The position numbers were made by a program, and so were the translations under genes. Positions 15,145-24,278 of a stretch of DNA of 24,278 bases are shown piece by piece. Source of the stretch: Acidimicrobiia bacterium (lineage in GTDB: Bacteria; Actinomycetota; Acidimicrobiia; IMCC26256; JAENVU01); contig JADGON010000121.1 of assembly GCA_017882945.1 (NCBI GenBank), forward strand, positions 1 to 24,278. The letters are read 5' to 3'. A model generated the notes under the pieces. It searched no databases. It was not told the DNA's origin and saw only the letters and a program-made list of their open reading frames with translations. The stretch's first letter is position 1, and the number at the start of each line of letters is the position of its first letter.

Positions 15145-16479
15145 GTGGCGGACCATTTCGTGATCGACGGCTCGAACCTGGCGACGGAGGGCCGTACCGA
15201 GCCCAGCCTCGCCCAGCTGCACGAGGCTGTCGCCGCGTTCCTCGGCGAGCATGCCGGTGCCGTGCTGACCGTCGTCGTGGACGCGAGCTTCGAGCACCGC
15301 ATCGACCCGTCCGAGCGCACGACCTTCTCCAAGACCGAAGCCGCGGGCGAAGTCGTGTCCCCGCCCGCCGGTGCGGTCGGGCGCGGCGACGGGTTCCTCC
15401 TCCAGATCGCCGACCGCACCGGCGGCACCGTCATCTCGAACGACTCGTTCCAGGAATTCCATGCGGAGTACGAGTGGCTGTTCGAGCCCGGCCGCCTCAT
15501 CGGCGGCAAGCCGGTGCCCGGGGTCGGTTGGATCTTCTCGCTGCGCCGGCCGGTGCGCGGGATCGTCAGCCGCAAGACGGTGCAGAAGGCCAAGCAGGGA
15601 GGCAAGGAGCAGAAGGCGGAGAAGCAGGTCCGCCAGGCGATCGCGGAGGCGACGGCGAGCGCGCTGCAGCCCGATGCGCCGAAGCGGCGCCGCCGGCGCG
15701 GTGGCCGCGGGCGCAGCAGCGCCGCGAAGGTCGAGGACAATGCCGAGCCCGAAGCGGTCAACGAGCCTGCTTCGTTCCTGCAGTTCGTGATCGACCATCG
15801 GCTCGGCACCGAGGTCGCGGGCACGGTCGACGCGTTCGCGTCTCACGGCGCGTTCGTCAACGTCGACGGTGTGCGCTGCTACGTCCCCCTGAGCGCCATG
15901 GGCAACCCGCAACCGAGCCGCGCGCGCGACGTGCTGACCAAGGACGAGGTCCGCACGTTCGTGGTCCAGGCGGTCGACGCGCCTCGGCGCGGCATCGAGC
16001 TCGGCCTCCCGGGCTTCGCGACCGTCGCCGGCGCGCCGAGCGAGGAGACGGTCGCGGCCGAGGTCGGCACCCGGCGGTCGAAGGCCAAGAAGGCCACGGT
16101 GGAGGCGGAGAAGAAGGACGGAGCCAAGCCGAGCGGCCGCAAGCAGACCCGCCGGAAGTCGACGGGGAAGAAGACCGCGAAGTCTGTCGTGCCCGAGACA
16201 ATGTCTCAGGACGCGCCCAAGCCCGACGCATCGACACCCCCGCCGGGGATGAAGCCGGCGAAGCGCGTTGCCAAGAAGACCGCGAAGAAGCAGGCCCCGA
16301 CGAAGCCGGCGGTCACCCGGCAACCACGGGCCAAGAAGTCGCCGGCCGAGAAAGCCCCGAAACCCGCCAAGAAGAAGGCGGCGAAGCAGCAGGCCAAGCA
16401 GCAGGCGCCGGCGAAGAAGACGGCTCCCGCGAAGTCGACGAAGCAACCGGCGAAGAAGTCCACGCGCAAGCGTTCGTGA
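15145..16479 (+). CDS. NYN/PIN-like ribonuclease domain fused to S1 domain and histone H1-like tail
   Basis: The 444-residue protein has three parts. Residues 1-140 resemble the NYN/PIN-fold RNase domain of the Zc3h12a type. Acidic positions fit a metal site: D8 in VIDGSN, D46 in VVVDAS, D82 in GRGDGF and D100 in ISNDSF. A basic linker (RRRRRGGRGR) follows at 181-190. Residues about 220-290 form an S1-like OB fold (EVAGTVDAFASHGAFVNVDG), which usually binds RNA. From about 310 to the end the sequence is a Lys/Ala/Pro-rich repeat (PAKK-type) like histone H1 or HU-tail proteins. I infer a nucleic-acid-bound endoribonuclease in RNA turnover or ribosome quality control. Its physical coupling to acyl-CoA synthetase looks incidental. 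The catalytic assignment rests on motif position only. Confidence 0.82.
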   Translation: MADHFVIDGSNLATEGRTEPSLAQLHEAVAAFLGEHAGAVLTVVVDASFEHRIDPSERTTFSKTEAAGEVVSPPAGAVGRGDGFLLQIADRTGGTVISNDSFQEFHAEYEWLFEPGRLIGGKPVPGVGWIFSLRRPVRGIVSRKTVQKAKQGGKEQKAEKQVRQAIAEATASALQPDAPKRRRRRGGRGRSSAAKVEDNAEPEAVNEPASFLQFVIDHRLGTEVAGTVDAFASHGAFVNVDGVRCYVPLSAMGNPQPSRARDVLTKDEVRTFVVQAVDAPRRGIELGLPGFATVAGAPSEETVAAEVGTRRSKAKKATVEAEKKDGAKPSGRKQTRRKSTGKKTAKSVVPETMSQDAPKPDASTPPPGMKPAKRVAKKTAKKQAPTKPAVTRQPRAKKSPAEKAPKPAKKKAAKQQAKQQAPAKKTAPAKSTKQPAKKSTRKRS

Positions 16480-16486
16480 GTCGGCG

Positions 16487-16886
16487 GTGATCTTCGAGCA
16501 GTTCTCCCTGCAGTGACGCGGAGCGTTCATCGGCGACGTCGGTCGACCCGACCTCACCGAACCTGGTTCGCGGCTCACCGTGGCCCGGCTCCGCGAGCAC
16601 CTCGCGACGACGGAACCGCCTGTCATCATTGAGGTTCGGGGTGTCATGAGTCGAGGCGGAGGGCGCGATCCCGGGATCGATCTCGATCCCGCTCCTCCGG
16701 CTCGCGGGCGCGGCATCCACGCTCGACCCGGCGCACCCGACCGTCGACTGCGCGAGCGGATACCGTTCGTCGGTCGCAGGGAGCTGGTTGCGGGCCGACG
16801 GCTTCACCGACGTCTCGGACCTTCTCGGCGGCTACGACGCCTGGGCACCCGAGACGGCGAACCGGAACGGAGCGGAGACGACGTGA
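16487..16886 (+). pseudogene. Decayed MBL-fold hydrolase/rhodanese fusion gene
   Basis: Fragments of one family occur in collinear order. GTG 16487 begins MIFEQFSLQ, like the start of MBL-fold persulfide-dioxygenase/rhodanese proteins, and stops at TGA 16514. In the same frame GAFIGDVGRPDLT (16520-16558) is the family's GDVGRPDL segment, then EPPVIIEVRG (16613-16642) is the start of a rhodanese domain. In another frame from 16650 come IPGSISIPLLRLAG, LDPAHPTVDCASGYRSS and a C-terminus ending LLGGYDAWAPETANRNG, with stop TGA 16884-16886. Most of the MBL domain, which holds the metal site, is deleted between 16513 and 16520. At least one frameshift lies at about 16640-16650. The stop still overlaps the next gene's GTG (GTGA), a relic of translational coupling. 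Confidence 0.82.
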
Positions 16887-17230
16887 GCACCTTCAAGCCG
16901 AAGGCAGTGCCGAGCACGACGGTCAACGATCTCGACGCGCTGGGTTCCCCCATATTGCTCGATGTGCGCGAACCGGACGAATGGGAAGCGGGGCACGCGC
17001 ACGACGCGTGGTTCTGGCCGCTCGGGCGTCTCGACCAGGTGCGCGCCGAGCTCCCGCTCAACCAGAAGATCGTGTGCGTGTGCCGCTCGGGCGGTCGGTC
17101 CGCCAAGGCGACGGAACTCCTGCGTTCATGGGGCCTCGACGCGGTGAACCTCGAGGGCGGGATGCAAGCGTGGGCGCAGGCCGGCCGTCCGGTCGAGCGC
17201 GACGACGGCACGCCGGGCACCGTCGCCTGA
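16883..17230 (+). CDS. Single-domain rhodanese-like sulfurtransferase
   Basis: The 115-residue protein is one rhodanese domain. DVREPDEWEAGH is followed by the active-site loop CRSGGRS with catalytic C67, and NLEGGMQAWAQAGRP closes the fold. Such proteins move sulfane sulfur from persulfides to acceptors in the cytosol. The GTG at 16883 has GGAG 5 nt upstream and overlaps the stop of the decayed MBL-rhodanese gene. Intact versions of that pair would have formed a persulfide-oxidising module. It now appears to be read through the dead gene from the upstream operon. The domain looks intact, so the gene is probably functional. Confidence 0.93.
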   Translation: MSTFKPKAVPSTTVNDLDALGSPILLDVREPDEWEAGHAHDAWFWPLGRLDQVRAELPLNQKIVCVCRSGGRSAKATELLRSWGLDAVNLEGGMQAWAQAGRPVERDDGTPGTVA

Positions 17231-17292
17231 GCGGCATCCGCGGCTCTGACTCGTCACAAAGTCGACGGGCTGAAATTTGCCCACGACTTGCC

Positions 17293-17308
17293 CGAAGCAT
17301 CTGCTTCG
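17293..17308. terminator. Small hairpin downstream of the rhodanese gene
   Basis: CGAAGCA (17293-17299) and TGCTTCG (17302-17308) are perfect inverted arms separated by 2 nt, 62 bp after the rhodanese stop. There is no U-tract, so its role as a terminator is uncertain. Confidence 0.3.
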
Positions 17309-17360
17309 TCGCGACGACGTCGATTCCGCTTCGACATGACATTAACTGGACATTCGCGCA

Positions 17361-17366
17361 TACAGT
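17361..17366 (+). promoter_or_regulatory. -10 box (TACAGT) upstream of the PKD-like gene
   Basis: TACAGT fits TAnnnT. GACATT occurs upstream as a direct repeat with 11-nt period (17338-17343, 17349-17354), overlapping where a -35 box would lie. That arrangement is typical of sites for OmpR/PhoB-type activators. The predicted transcript starts near 17373 and has an unusually long leader of about 140 nt for this window. Confidence 0.4.
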
Positions 17367-17447
17367 GCCCGGCGAGCGCTGGAGTGGCGGGTTCGTGCGG
17401 GGCATCGGGGGGCCGAAAGGTCTCACCATGGAAGGTACCGATCCAGG

Positions 17448-17516
17448 ATGGAACGTCCCATGCGTAAACCCGTCACTCCGCGCTCGCCTTTCTCGAGATC
17501 TCCGTCGGCCGCATGA
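17448..17516 (+). CDS. Possible 22-residue upstream ORF coupled to the PKD-like gene
   Basis: ATG 17448 opens a 22-codon frame (MERPMRKPVTPRSPFSRSPS then AA). Its TGA at 17514 overlaps the next gene's ATG at 17513 as ATGA. The downstream ATG has no visible Shine-Dalgarno sequence, so translation may depend on this short frame. Protein-level function is not implied, and chance occurrence cannot be excluded. Confidence 0.3.
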   Translation: MERPMRKPVTPRSPFSRSPSAA

Positions 17517-18406
17517 CGCTCGTCGGCGTTCGTCGGCGGCCGACGGCGGTGCTTCGGCTCGTCGAGCTCGCGCTCGCGTCGTTGTTCGTCATCGCGATCA
17601 CCGCGTCTTCGACTTCGGCGGCGGGTGCTGCGTCTGACGCGAGTGTCTCGACGGATCCCACCGGCGCGCACGTGCAGCTGGCGCGCAGTGGGGCTTGGGT
17701 GGAAGTGCGCGCGCCGCAAGGTGGCAACGGGAACGGTGGGAGCACCGCGACGGGCGCGGGGTGCCTGCGGCGTTGGGTGCCGACGCAGTATCCGAACTAC
17801 CTACGTCCCGGAACCGTCGCTCCCGAATACCACGTCACTCCGATGCCGCCGAGTCCCGGGCCCGGGTACGTCGCGTACCACGTGTGGCGCGGCACCACGT
17901 ACATCACGAGCGTCTGGTTGCTCCCCACCGCATTCGCGCCCGCGGCAGGCGCGCTCGACGTGCGCGCGATCGCCGAGAGGCTCGTGCGCGACCTTCCGTA
18001 TCCCGCGGCCACCGTGCGCATCAGCCCGGAAGGTCGCGGCCTGACCGGGCTGGAGTCCTGGTACTGGGTCTCGGGCTACTCGGCGCCGTTGCACGACGCG
18101 GTCGACGGCCTCGGGATCCGCGTCGAGGTCGAAGCTGTGCCGGCGTCGGTGCACTGGGACTTCGGGGACGGCACACCGGTGCAGCCGGGGACCCTGGGCG
18201 TCGCGGCGCCATCGCGCTCGGATGTCGTCCACACCTACCAGCGGCGGGGCATCGCGGTGCCGATGCGCGTCCGCGCCTCGGTGCGCCTCGACGTGCGGTA
18301 CCGGGTCAACACCGAGGCCTGGCAGGCCCTCGATCCGGTGTTCCGGAGCGCGACTCGCGCCTACCCGGTGGCCGAGTCGCGCGCCGCGCTCGTCCCGGCG
18401 CGCTGA
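17513..18406 (+). CDS. Secreted protein with PKD-like fold segment, function unknown
   Basis: The 297-residue protein begins with a signal peptide (basic start, hydrophobic about 14-31, then an Ala-rich stretch), so it is probably exported. The C-terminal third contains VHWDFGDGTPV and, about 25 residues later, VVHTYQRRG. This is the WDFGDG...HTY pattern of PKD-like Ig folds. The middle region (about 80-190) has several Trp, Tyr and Pro residues (YVAYHVWRGTTYITSVWLLP) and does not match a family I recognise. No membrane anchor follows. It lies between the rhodanese and glpD with its own promoter region, so it is probably a single-gene unit. A cell-surface or extracellular binding role is plausible but unproven. 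Confidence 0.8.
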   Translation: MTLVGVRRRPTAVLRLVELALASLFVIAITASSTSAAGAASDASVSTDPTGAHVQLARSGAWVEVRAPQGGNGNGGSTATGAGCLRRWVPTQYPNYLRPGTVAPEYHVTPMPPSPGPGYVAYHVWRGTTYITSVWLLPTAFAPAAGALDVRAIAERLVRDLPYPAATVRISPEGRGLTGLESWYWVSGYSAPLHDAVDGLGIRVEVEAVPASVHWDFGDGTPVQPGTLGVAAPSRSDVVHTYQRRGIAVPMRVRASVRLDVRYRVNTEAWQALDPVFRSATRAYPVAESRAALVPAR

Positions 18407-18441
18407 GCTCGTCGACCAGAAGAGCCCCGTCAGCCTCGGGG

Positions 18442-18447
18442 TAGCCT
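18442..18447 (+). promoter_or_regulatory. -10 box (TAGCCT) for the leaderless glp operon transcript
   Basis: TAGCCT ends 7 nt before ATG 18455 with no Shine-Dalgarno sequence between. A short CCCCG/CGGGG stem (18425-18429 and 18437-18441) abuts it and could be a weak terminator of the upstream gene or an operator. Confidence 0.5.
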
Positions 18448-18454
18448 GAGCCGC

Positions 18455-20106
<1,652 letters not shown>

Positions 20107-20110
<4 letters not shown>

Positions 20111-21603
20111 CGTACTCCGGCGCGCCCACTCCGCCGATCGCGCTCGAGACCCCGGCCGATCAGATGCGCGACGGCATCACGACCGAACGGGTCGAGCTCG
20201 ACGACGCATTGCTGCGCCGGTTGGGTGAGGCGTGCGCGACCGTGCTCGTCGACCCGGAGACGGTCGTCGAGGCGAGTCGGGACTGGTGGCCGCTCACCAC
20301 GATCTGGGCGCTCGAAGGCCGGCTCGCGGCGCGGGCTGCAGCCGTGGCGCGGCCGTCGAGCACCGGTGAGATCGCCGCGGTGCTCGCGCTGTGCAACGAC
20401 GCGCGGATCCCGGTGACCGCCGCCGCGGGGCGCAGCGGGGTGTGCGGCGCGAGCGTGCCGCTGCACGGCGGCGTCGTGCTGGACCTCACCACGTTGAGTG
20501 GGATCGTCGGCGTCGACACCGAGTCGATGGTGCTCGACGTCCTCCCCGGCACGTTCGGCACCTGGCTCGAGGACACGCTGCGCACCGAGCACGACGCGAC
20601 GCTCGGCCACTGGCCCCAGTCGATCGACCTCTCGACCGTCGGCGGCTGGCTCGCGTGTCGCGGCGCGGGCCAGATGAGCACGCGCTATGGGAAGATCGAG
20701 GACATGGTCGTCGGCCTCGACGTGGTGCTCGCCGACGGCCGCGAGATCCACACCGGCGGCTGGCCTCGCGCCGCGGTGGGCCCGGACCTCAACCAGCTGT
20801 TCGTGGGATCCGAGGGCACGCTCGGCATCATCACCGGCGCGCGCCTCCGGCTGCACCAGGCGCCGCCGGCCGAGAAGCGTGCTGCGTACGCGTTCACCGG
20901 CTTCGCGGAAGGCCTCGACGCGTGCCGGCGCATCCTGCAGCGGGGCGCGACCCCTGCGGTGATCCGGCTGTACGACGCGATCGAGGCGGATCGCTCGTAC
21001 CAGACCGGCGATCGTCACGTCCTGCTCGTGATGGACGAAGGCGACTCGCTGATGGTCGACGCGACCATGGCGCTCGTCGCCGAGGAATGCGCAGGTGCAG
21101 AGCTCCTCGACGTGGACCTGGTCGGCCGGTGGCTCGAGCACCGCAACGACGTGAGCGCGCTCGAGGCACTCATCCGGCGCGACTACGTGGTGGACACGAT
21201 GGAGATCTCGGCGCCGTGGTCGCAGTGTGCCCCGATCTACGACGCCGCCACCGCGGCGATCCGGGCGGTGCCGGGCACGCTCGTAGCGAGCGCGCACCAG
21301 AGCCACAGCTACACCGACGGCGCGTGCCTCTACTTCACGTTCGCGGGGCAGCCGCCGGCCGACAGCAAGGACGAGTTCTACGCGGCCGCGTGGGAAGCGG
21401 GAACGCGCGCGGTGCTCGAGCACGGTGGCGCGCTCAGCCACCACCACGGCGTCGGGCTCAACCGGTCCCGGTTCGTGCGCGACGCGCTCGGTCCCGCGTT
21501 CGACGTGCTGGCGTCCGTGAAGCAGGCGCTGGACCCGAACGGGATCCTCAATCCGGGCAAGCTCGGCCTGCCGGACCCGTGGGGCGACCCCACCTGGCCA
21601 TGA
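20107..21603 (+). CDS. FAD-binding oxidase related to alkyldihydroxyacetonephosphate synthase
   Basis: The 498-residue member of the VAO/PCMH flavoprotein family contains the FAD loop TAAAGRSGVCGASVP (about 101-115), GGWLACRGAGQMSTRYGKIE and LFVGSEGTLGII. The C-terminal GALSHHHGVGLNRSRFV holds three consecutive histidines (445-447), a hallmark of alkyl-DHAP synthases, which swap the acyl chain of acyl-DHAP for a fatty alcohol in ether-lipid synthesis. Membership in the broader glycolate/D-lactate oxidase group is the alternative. TTG 20107 overlaps the glpD stop, and its own TGA overlaps the glpK ATG, so all three are translationally coupled. That fits a reaction on a glycerol or DHAP derivative. 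An internal ATG at 20164 is a possible later start. Confidence 0.88.
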
Positions 21604-23045
21604 GCTTGCTTGTGCTCGACATCGGGACGTCGTCGGTGCGGGCGGCGATCATGGAGGCCGACGGGTCGGTCCACGGCGAGCAGCTTCGCTCGCTGCTGCC
21701 GGACTCCCCCGAGCCGGGGATGGTCGAGTTCGACGCGCGGCTGCTGGCCGAGACCGTGCTCGACGCCGCGACCTTCGCGCTCTCCGAGTACGAGGGGACC
21801 GTCGAGGCGGTGGGCATCACGAACCAGCGGGCGTCGACGGTCATCTGGGACCGCGCCACGAGCGAGCCGATCGGCCCCGCGATCGGCTGGCAGGACCTCC
21901 GCACGATCGGGACCTGTCTCATGCAGCAGGCGAACGGCTTCCGCTTCGCGCCCAACGTCTCGGCCACGAAGATCGCGTACCTCCTCGACACCTACGACCC
22001 GGACCGCACGCGCGACCTGTGCTTCGGCACCGTCGACACGTGGGTGACCTGGATCCTGACCGAGGGTGCCCTGCACGTGACCGACGCGAGCAACGCGGCG
22101 ACCTCCGGCATCCTGCGCGGCGACGGCTCGGGCTGGTGGACCGGCGCGCTCGACGCGTTGAACATCCCGGCCGCGATGCTGCCGGCGCTCGTCGACTCGA
22201 GCGGGATCATCGGTCCGGCCACCGCGCTGGCGGGCGCGCCACCGATCGCGGCGCTGGTGGGCGATCAGCAGGCGTCGTTGCTCGGGCAGGCGTGCGTGCG
22301 CCCGGGGCCGGCGAAGATCACGTTCGGCACCGGCGGGATGCTCGACACGGTGCTCGGCCCCGATCGGCCGCGCTTCGAGACCCGGGGCGACGGCGGCACG
22401 TTCCCGATCATCGCCTGGCGCATCGGGGGCCAGGACACGTGGGGCCTCGAAGCGATCATGCTCGCGGCCGGCACGAACGTGGAGTGGCTGCGCGACGACC
22501 TCGGGATCCTGGCGAGCTCGGACGAGAGCGACGCGGTCGCGCGGCAGTGCACCGACTCGGGTGGGGTCGTGTTCGTCCCCGCGATGCTCGGGCTCGGGAC
22601 CCCGCAGTGGGACTTCGGCGCGCGCGGCACCGTGCTCGGGCTCACGCGTGGCACCGGGCGACCGGAGCTGGTGCGTGCGGTGCTCGAAGGGGTCGCGCAC
22701 CGCGGCGCGGATCTCGTCGAGTCCGCCGAGACCGACTCGGGGCGAACCATCGAGGTGCTCCGGATCGACGGCGGGATGTCGCGCAACGAGACGTTCGTGC
22801 AGGCGCTCGCCGACGCGACCCAGAAGCCGGTCGAGGTGTCGCCCGTCAAGGAGGCGACGACGCTCGGCGCCGGCTTCCTCGCCGGCCTCGCCGTCGGCAC
22901 CTGGCCCGACCTCGACGCGCTCGACGGGACCTGGGACCCCCTGACCCGGTACGAGCCCGCCGGTGACCTCGACCGCGACCGCTGGCGCAACGCTGTCGAC
23001 CGCGCGCGGCGCTGGATCCCCGAGCTCTCCACCGTCGACTTCTAA
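21600..23045 (+). CDS. glpK: Glycerol kinase (FGGY family)
   Basis: The 481-residue kinase phosphorylates glycerol to sn-glycerol-3-phosphate using ATP, feeding GlpD. The N-terminal LVLDIGTSSVRAAI is the FGGY phosphate-1 loop. GITNQRASTVIWDRATSEPI and GWQDLRT match the glycerol-kinase substrate region, and VGDQQASLLGQ and the GGMSRNETFVQ adenosine motif follow. It is somewhat shorter than the usual length near 500, and some positions are atypical (for example GWQDLRT where IVWQDRRT is usual). A related polyol or glycerol-like substrate is therefore possible, but the operon argues for glycerol. ATG 21600 overlaps the preceding TGA (ATGA). The operon ends at the hairpin at 23095-23139. No glycerol facilitator gene is in the window. 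Confidence 0.92.
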   Translation: MSLLVLDIGTSSVRAAIMEADGSVHGEQLRSLLPDSPEPGMVEFDARLLAETVLDAATFALSEYEGTVEAVGITNQRASTVIWDRATSEPIGPAIGWQDLRTIGTCLMQQANGFRFAPNVSATKIAYLLDTYDPDRTRDLCFGTVDTWVTWILTEGALHVTDASNAATSGILRGDGSGWWTGALDALNIPAAMLPALVDSSGIIGPATALAGAPPIAALVGDQQASLLGQACVRPGPAKITFGTGGMLDTVLGPDRPRFETRGDGGTFPIIAWRIGGQDTWGLEAIMLAAGTNVEWLRDDLGILASSDESDAVARQCTDSGGVVFVPAMLGLGTPQWDFGARGTVLGLTRGTGRPELVRAVLEGVAHRGADLVESAETDSGRTIEVLRIDGGMSRNETFVQALADATQKPVEVSPVKEATTLGAGFLAGLAVGTWPDLDALDGTWDPLTRYEPAGDLDRDRWRNAVDRARRWIPELSTVDF

Positions 23046-23094
23046 CCCCCAATTCCCGCCCCCGCTCCCGCCGGCCCGCCCCCACCCCTCCCGC

Positions 23095-23139
23095 CGTTTG
23101 TCCCGAACGGTTCCCTCGGGGATCGTTTCCGGACAAACG
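23095..23139. terminator. Hairpin terminator after the glp operon
   Basis: CGTTTGTCC (23095-23103) is perfectly complementary to GGACAAACG (23131-23139). Inner pairs (TCCC/GGGA) extend the structure. It lies 50 bp after the glpK stop in a C-rich stretch without a U-tract, like the other hairpins here. Confidence 0.6.
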
Positions 23140-23188
23140 CGACGCAGGCTCGACGGGATTTCCCGGTGTACGAATCTGAGCACCTCGG

Positions 23189-23194
23189 TAGAAT
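23189..23194 (+). promoter_or_regulatory. -10 box (TAGAAT) of the CFA synthase gene
   Basis: TAGAAT is the closest match to the -10 consensus that I noticed in the window. It lies 38 nt before ATG 23233, so this gene should have a leader of about 31 nt, unlike the leaderless genes. The -35 region is not recognisable. GGGACGAG upstream of the ATG is a weak ribosome-binding site. Confidence 0.5.
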
Positions 23195-23232
23195 TTCGCC
23201 GACAAACAGCATCTCGGACGGGACGAGTGCTC

Positions 23233-24278
23233 ATGACGATTGCGGACCTTGTCACGGGGCTCTTCGGAGAAGATCTCCCAATCGGACTCGAGGCATACGA
23301 CGGGAGCCGGGCAGGCCCCCGGCACCCTCCGGCGACCCTCGTCGTGAAGTCGCCGGATGCGGTGCGGAGACTCGTCACCGCGCCGGGGGATCTGGGCTTC
23401 GGCCGCGCGTACGTCGCCGGCGACCTGGACATCGAAGGTGACCTGTTCGCCGCGCTGGAGCTCCGGAGCCGCTTCTCGGGCTTCCATCTGAACCGCGAGC
23501 AGTGGTGGAACGCGCTCCGGCTCGCGGGCGCGGCGGGCGTCAGGCGGTTGCCGCCGCCCGAGGAGGAGGCGCGCCTGCGCGGTCGTCGCCACAGTCGTGA
23601 ACGCGACGCGGCTGCGATCGCGCACCACTACGACGTCTCGAACGACTTCTACCGCATCGTGCTCGGACCGTCGATGACGTACTCGTGCGCGGTCTGGTCC
23701 TCACCGGACGTCGGCCTCGAAGCCGCGCAGGACGCGAAGTACGAGCTGATCTGCCAGAAGCTCGCCCTCCGGCCGGGCATGCGCCTGCTCGACGTCGGCT
23801 GCGGGTGGGGCGGGATGGTCATGCACGCGGCGCGCCACCACGGCGTGCGCGCGGTCGGGGTGACGGTGTCGCGGCGCCAGGCGGAGCTCGCGGAGAAGCG
23901 CGTCGCGGAAGCCGGGTTGAGCGACAAGGTCGAGATCCGGCTGCAGGACTACCGCGACATCACCGACGGCCCCTACGACGCGATCAGCTCGATCGGCATG
24001 TTCGAGCACGTCGGGCTCGCGCAGCTCGAGACCTACTTCGACCGTCTGCTGGAGCTGCTCCCACCCGAAGGTCGGCTGCTGAACCACGCGATCAGCCGGC
24101 CCGCGGCACGCCGGGGGAAGACCCGGTCGCGGTTCAAGAAGTACTCGTTCATCAATCGCTACGTGTTCCCCGACGGTGAGCTGCACGAAGTCGGCTCGGT
24201 CGTGAGCGCGATCCAGCGCCGCGGGTTCGAGGTCCGCCACGTCGAGAGCCTGCGCGAGCACTACGCGCTCACCTTGCG
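23233..24278 (+). CDS. Cyclopropane-fatty-acyl-phospholipid synthase family methyltransferase (3'-truncated by window)
   Basis: ATG 23233 opens a frame that runs off the right edge after 348 codons without a stop. The protein transfers a methylene or methyl group from S-adenosylmethionine to unsaturated acyl chains of phospholipids at the membrane. AHHYDVSNDFYRIVLG and MTYSCAVW are the family's substrate-side signatures. LLDVGCGWGGMVMHAA is the SAM-binding loop, and SSIGMFEHVG, NHAIS and NRYVFPDGEL complete the core. An N-terminal domain of about 120 residues precedes the catalytic domain, as in E. coli Cfa. The usual length is about 390-430, so perhaps 50-80 residues are missing. Whether it makes cyclopropane rings or methyl branches (as in tuberculostearic acid synthesis) cannot be decided. 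Confidence 0.93.
   Translation, partial: MTIADLVTGLFGEDLPIGLEAYDGSRAGPRHPPATLVVKSPDAVRRLVTAPGDLGFGRAYVAGDLDIEGDLFAALELRSRFSGFHLNREQWWNALRLAGAAGVRRLPPPEEEARLRGRRHSRERDAAAIAHHYDVSNDFYRIVLGPSMTYSCAVWSSPDVGLEAAQDAKYELICQKLALRPGMRLLDVGCGWGGMVMHAARHHGVRAVGVTVSRRQAELAEKRVAEAGLSDKVEIRLQDYRDITDGPYDAISSIGMFEHVGLAQLETYFDRLLELLPPEGRLLNHAISRPAARRGKTRSRFKKYSFINRYVFPDGELHEVGSVVSAIQRRGFEVRHVESLREHYALTL

Larger units (their letters stand above)
17231..17512. other. Intergenic region with hairpin, promoter and direct repeats
   Basis: This 282-bp gap is visibly more AT-rich than its surroundings. It holds a hairpin at 17293-17308, GACATT repeated at 17338 and 17349, the -10 candidate TACAGT at 17361, and a 22-codon ORF from 17448. 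I see no larger gene, RNA or riboswitch in it. Confidence 0.5.

Noticed and set aside
20391..21599. Upstream extension of the glpK frame into the FAD oxidase gene
   Set aside because: The extension is Arg-rich shadow sequence. Homology to glycerol kinase begins exactly at ATG 21600, which overlaps the preceding stop.
21378..23432. Long minus-strand frame opposite glpK and the FAD oxidase
   Set aside because: Low-complexity Arg/Asp/Gly composition, no motif, and it spans two well-supported genes and a terminator.

Overview
The window is GC-rich (about 70% by eye) and gene-dense, and it looks like chromosome of an actinomycetote. The evidence is a PASTA-type Ser/Thr kinase homologue, FadD-type acyl-CoA synthetase, WHG-type TetR regulator, GTG/TTG starts, and recurrent TAnnnT boxes about 7 nt before start codons, which suggest leaderless transcription. 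The gene families fit Acidimicrobiia or a related uncultured lineage, but no rRNA or marker gene settles this. I saw no tRNA, rRNA, CRISPR array, IS element or phage gene.

Layout. 1-61: tail of an upstream gene, possibly an aldo/keto reductase. 131-1468 (+): a PASTA kinase homologue lacking key catalytic residues (predicted pseudokinase). It converges, across a perfect 19-bp stem, on a secreted sulfatase (1539-3086, -). Divergent from the sulfatase is a TauD/TfdA dioxygenase (3214-4128, +), which converges on a carotenoid cleavage oxygenase (4160-5518, -). That gene overlaps by 4 bp the TetR regulator upstream of it (5515-6183, -). A 30-bp inverted repeat lies between tetR and a divergent 1,297-residue cyclase-ATPase-TPR protein (6287-10180, +). 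The cyclase tail overlaps the tail of a large secreted Ig-like surface protein (10128-12881, -).

13103-13489 (+) encodes a pentapeptide-repeat protein. It is followed by an acyl-CoA synthetase (13542-15143) and, 1 bp later, an NYN-nuclease/S1/lysine-rich-tail protein (15145-16479). Next is a decayed metallo-beta-lactamase/rhodanese gene (16487-16886), whose stop codon still overlaps the start of an intact single-domain rhodanese (16883-17230). A secreted PKD-like protein (17513-18406) with a short upstream ORF follows. The glycerol operon comes next: glpD (18455-20110), an alkyl-DHAP-synthase-like FAD oxidase (20107-21603) and glpK (21600-23045), joined by stop/start overlaps and closed by a hairpin. 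A cyclopropane-fatty-acid-synthase-family methyltransferase (23233 onward) runs off the right edge.

Functional themes: glycerol-3-phosphate and lipid metabolism (glpD, FAD oxidase, glpK, acyl-CoA synthetase, CFA synthase), possible sulfur scavenging (sulfatase, TauD-type dioxygenase, rhodanese), and signalling (pseudokinase, sAC-like cyclase, TetR). The most unusual items are the pseudokinase, the cyclase whose two half-domains look complementary as in mammalian soluble adenylyl cyclase, the fossil MBL-rhodanese gene, and the nuclease-S1-histone-like fusion.
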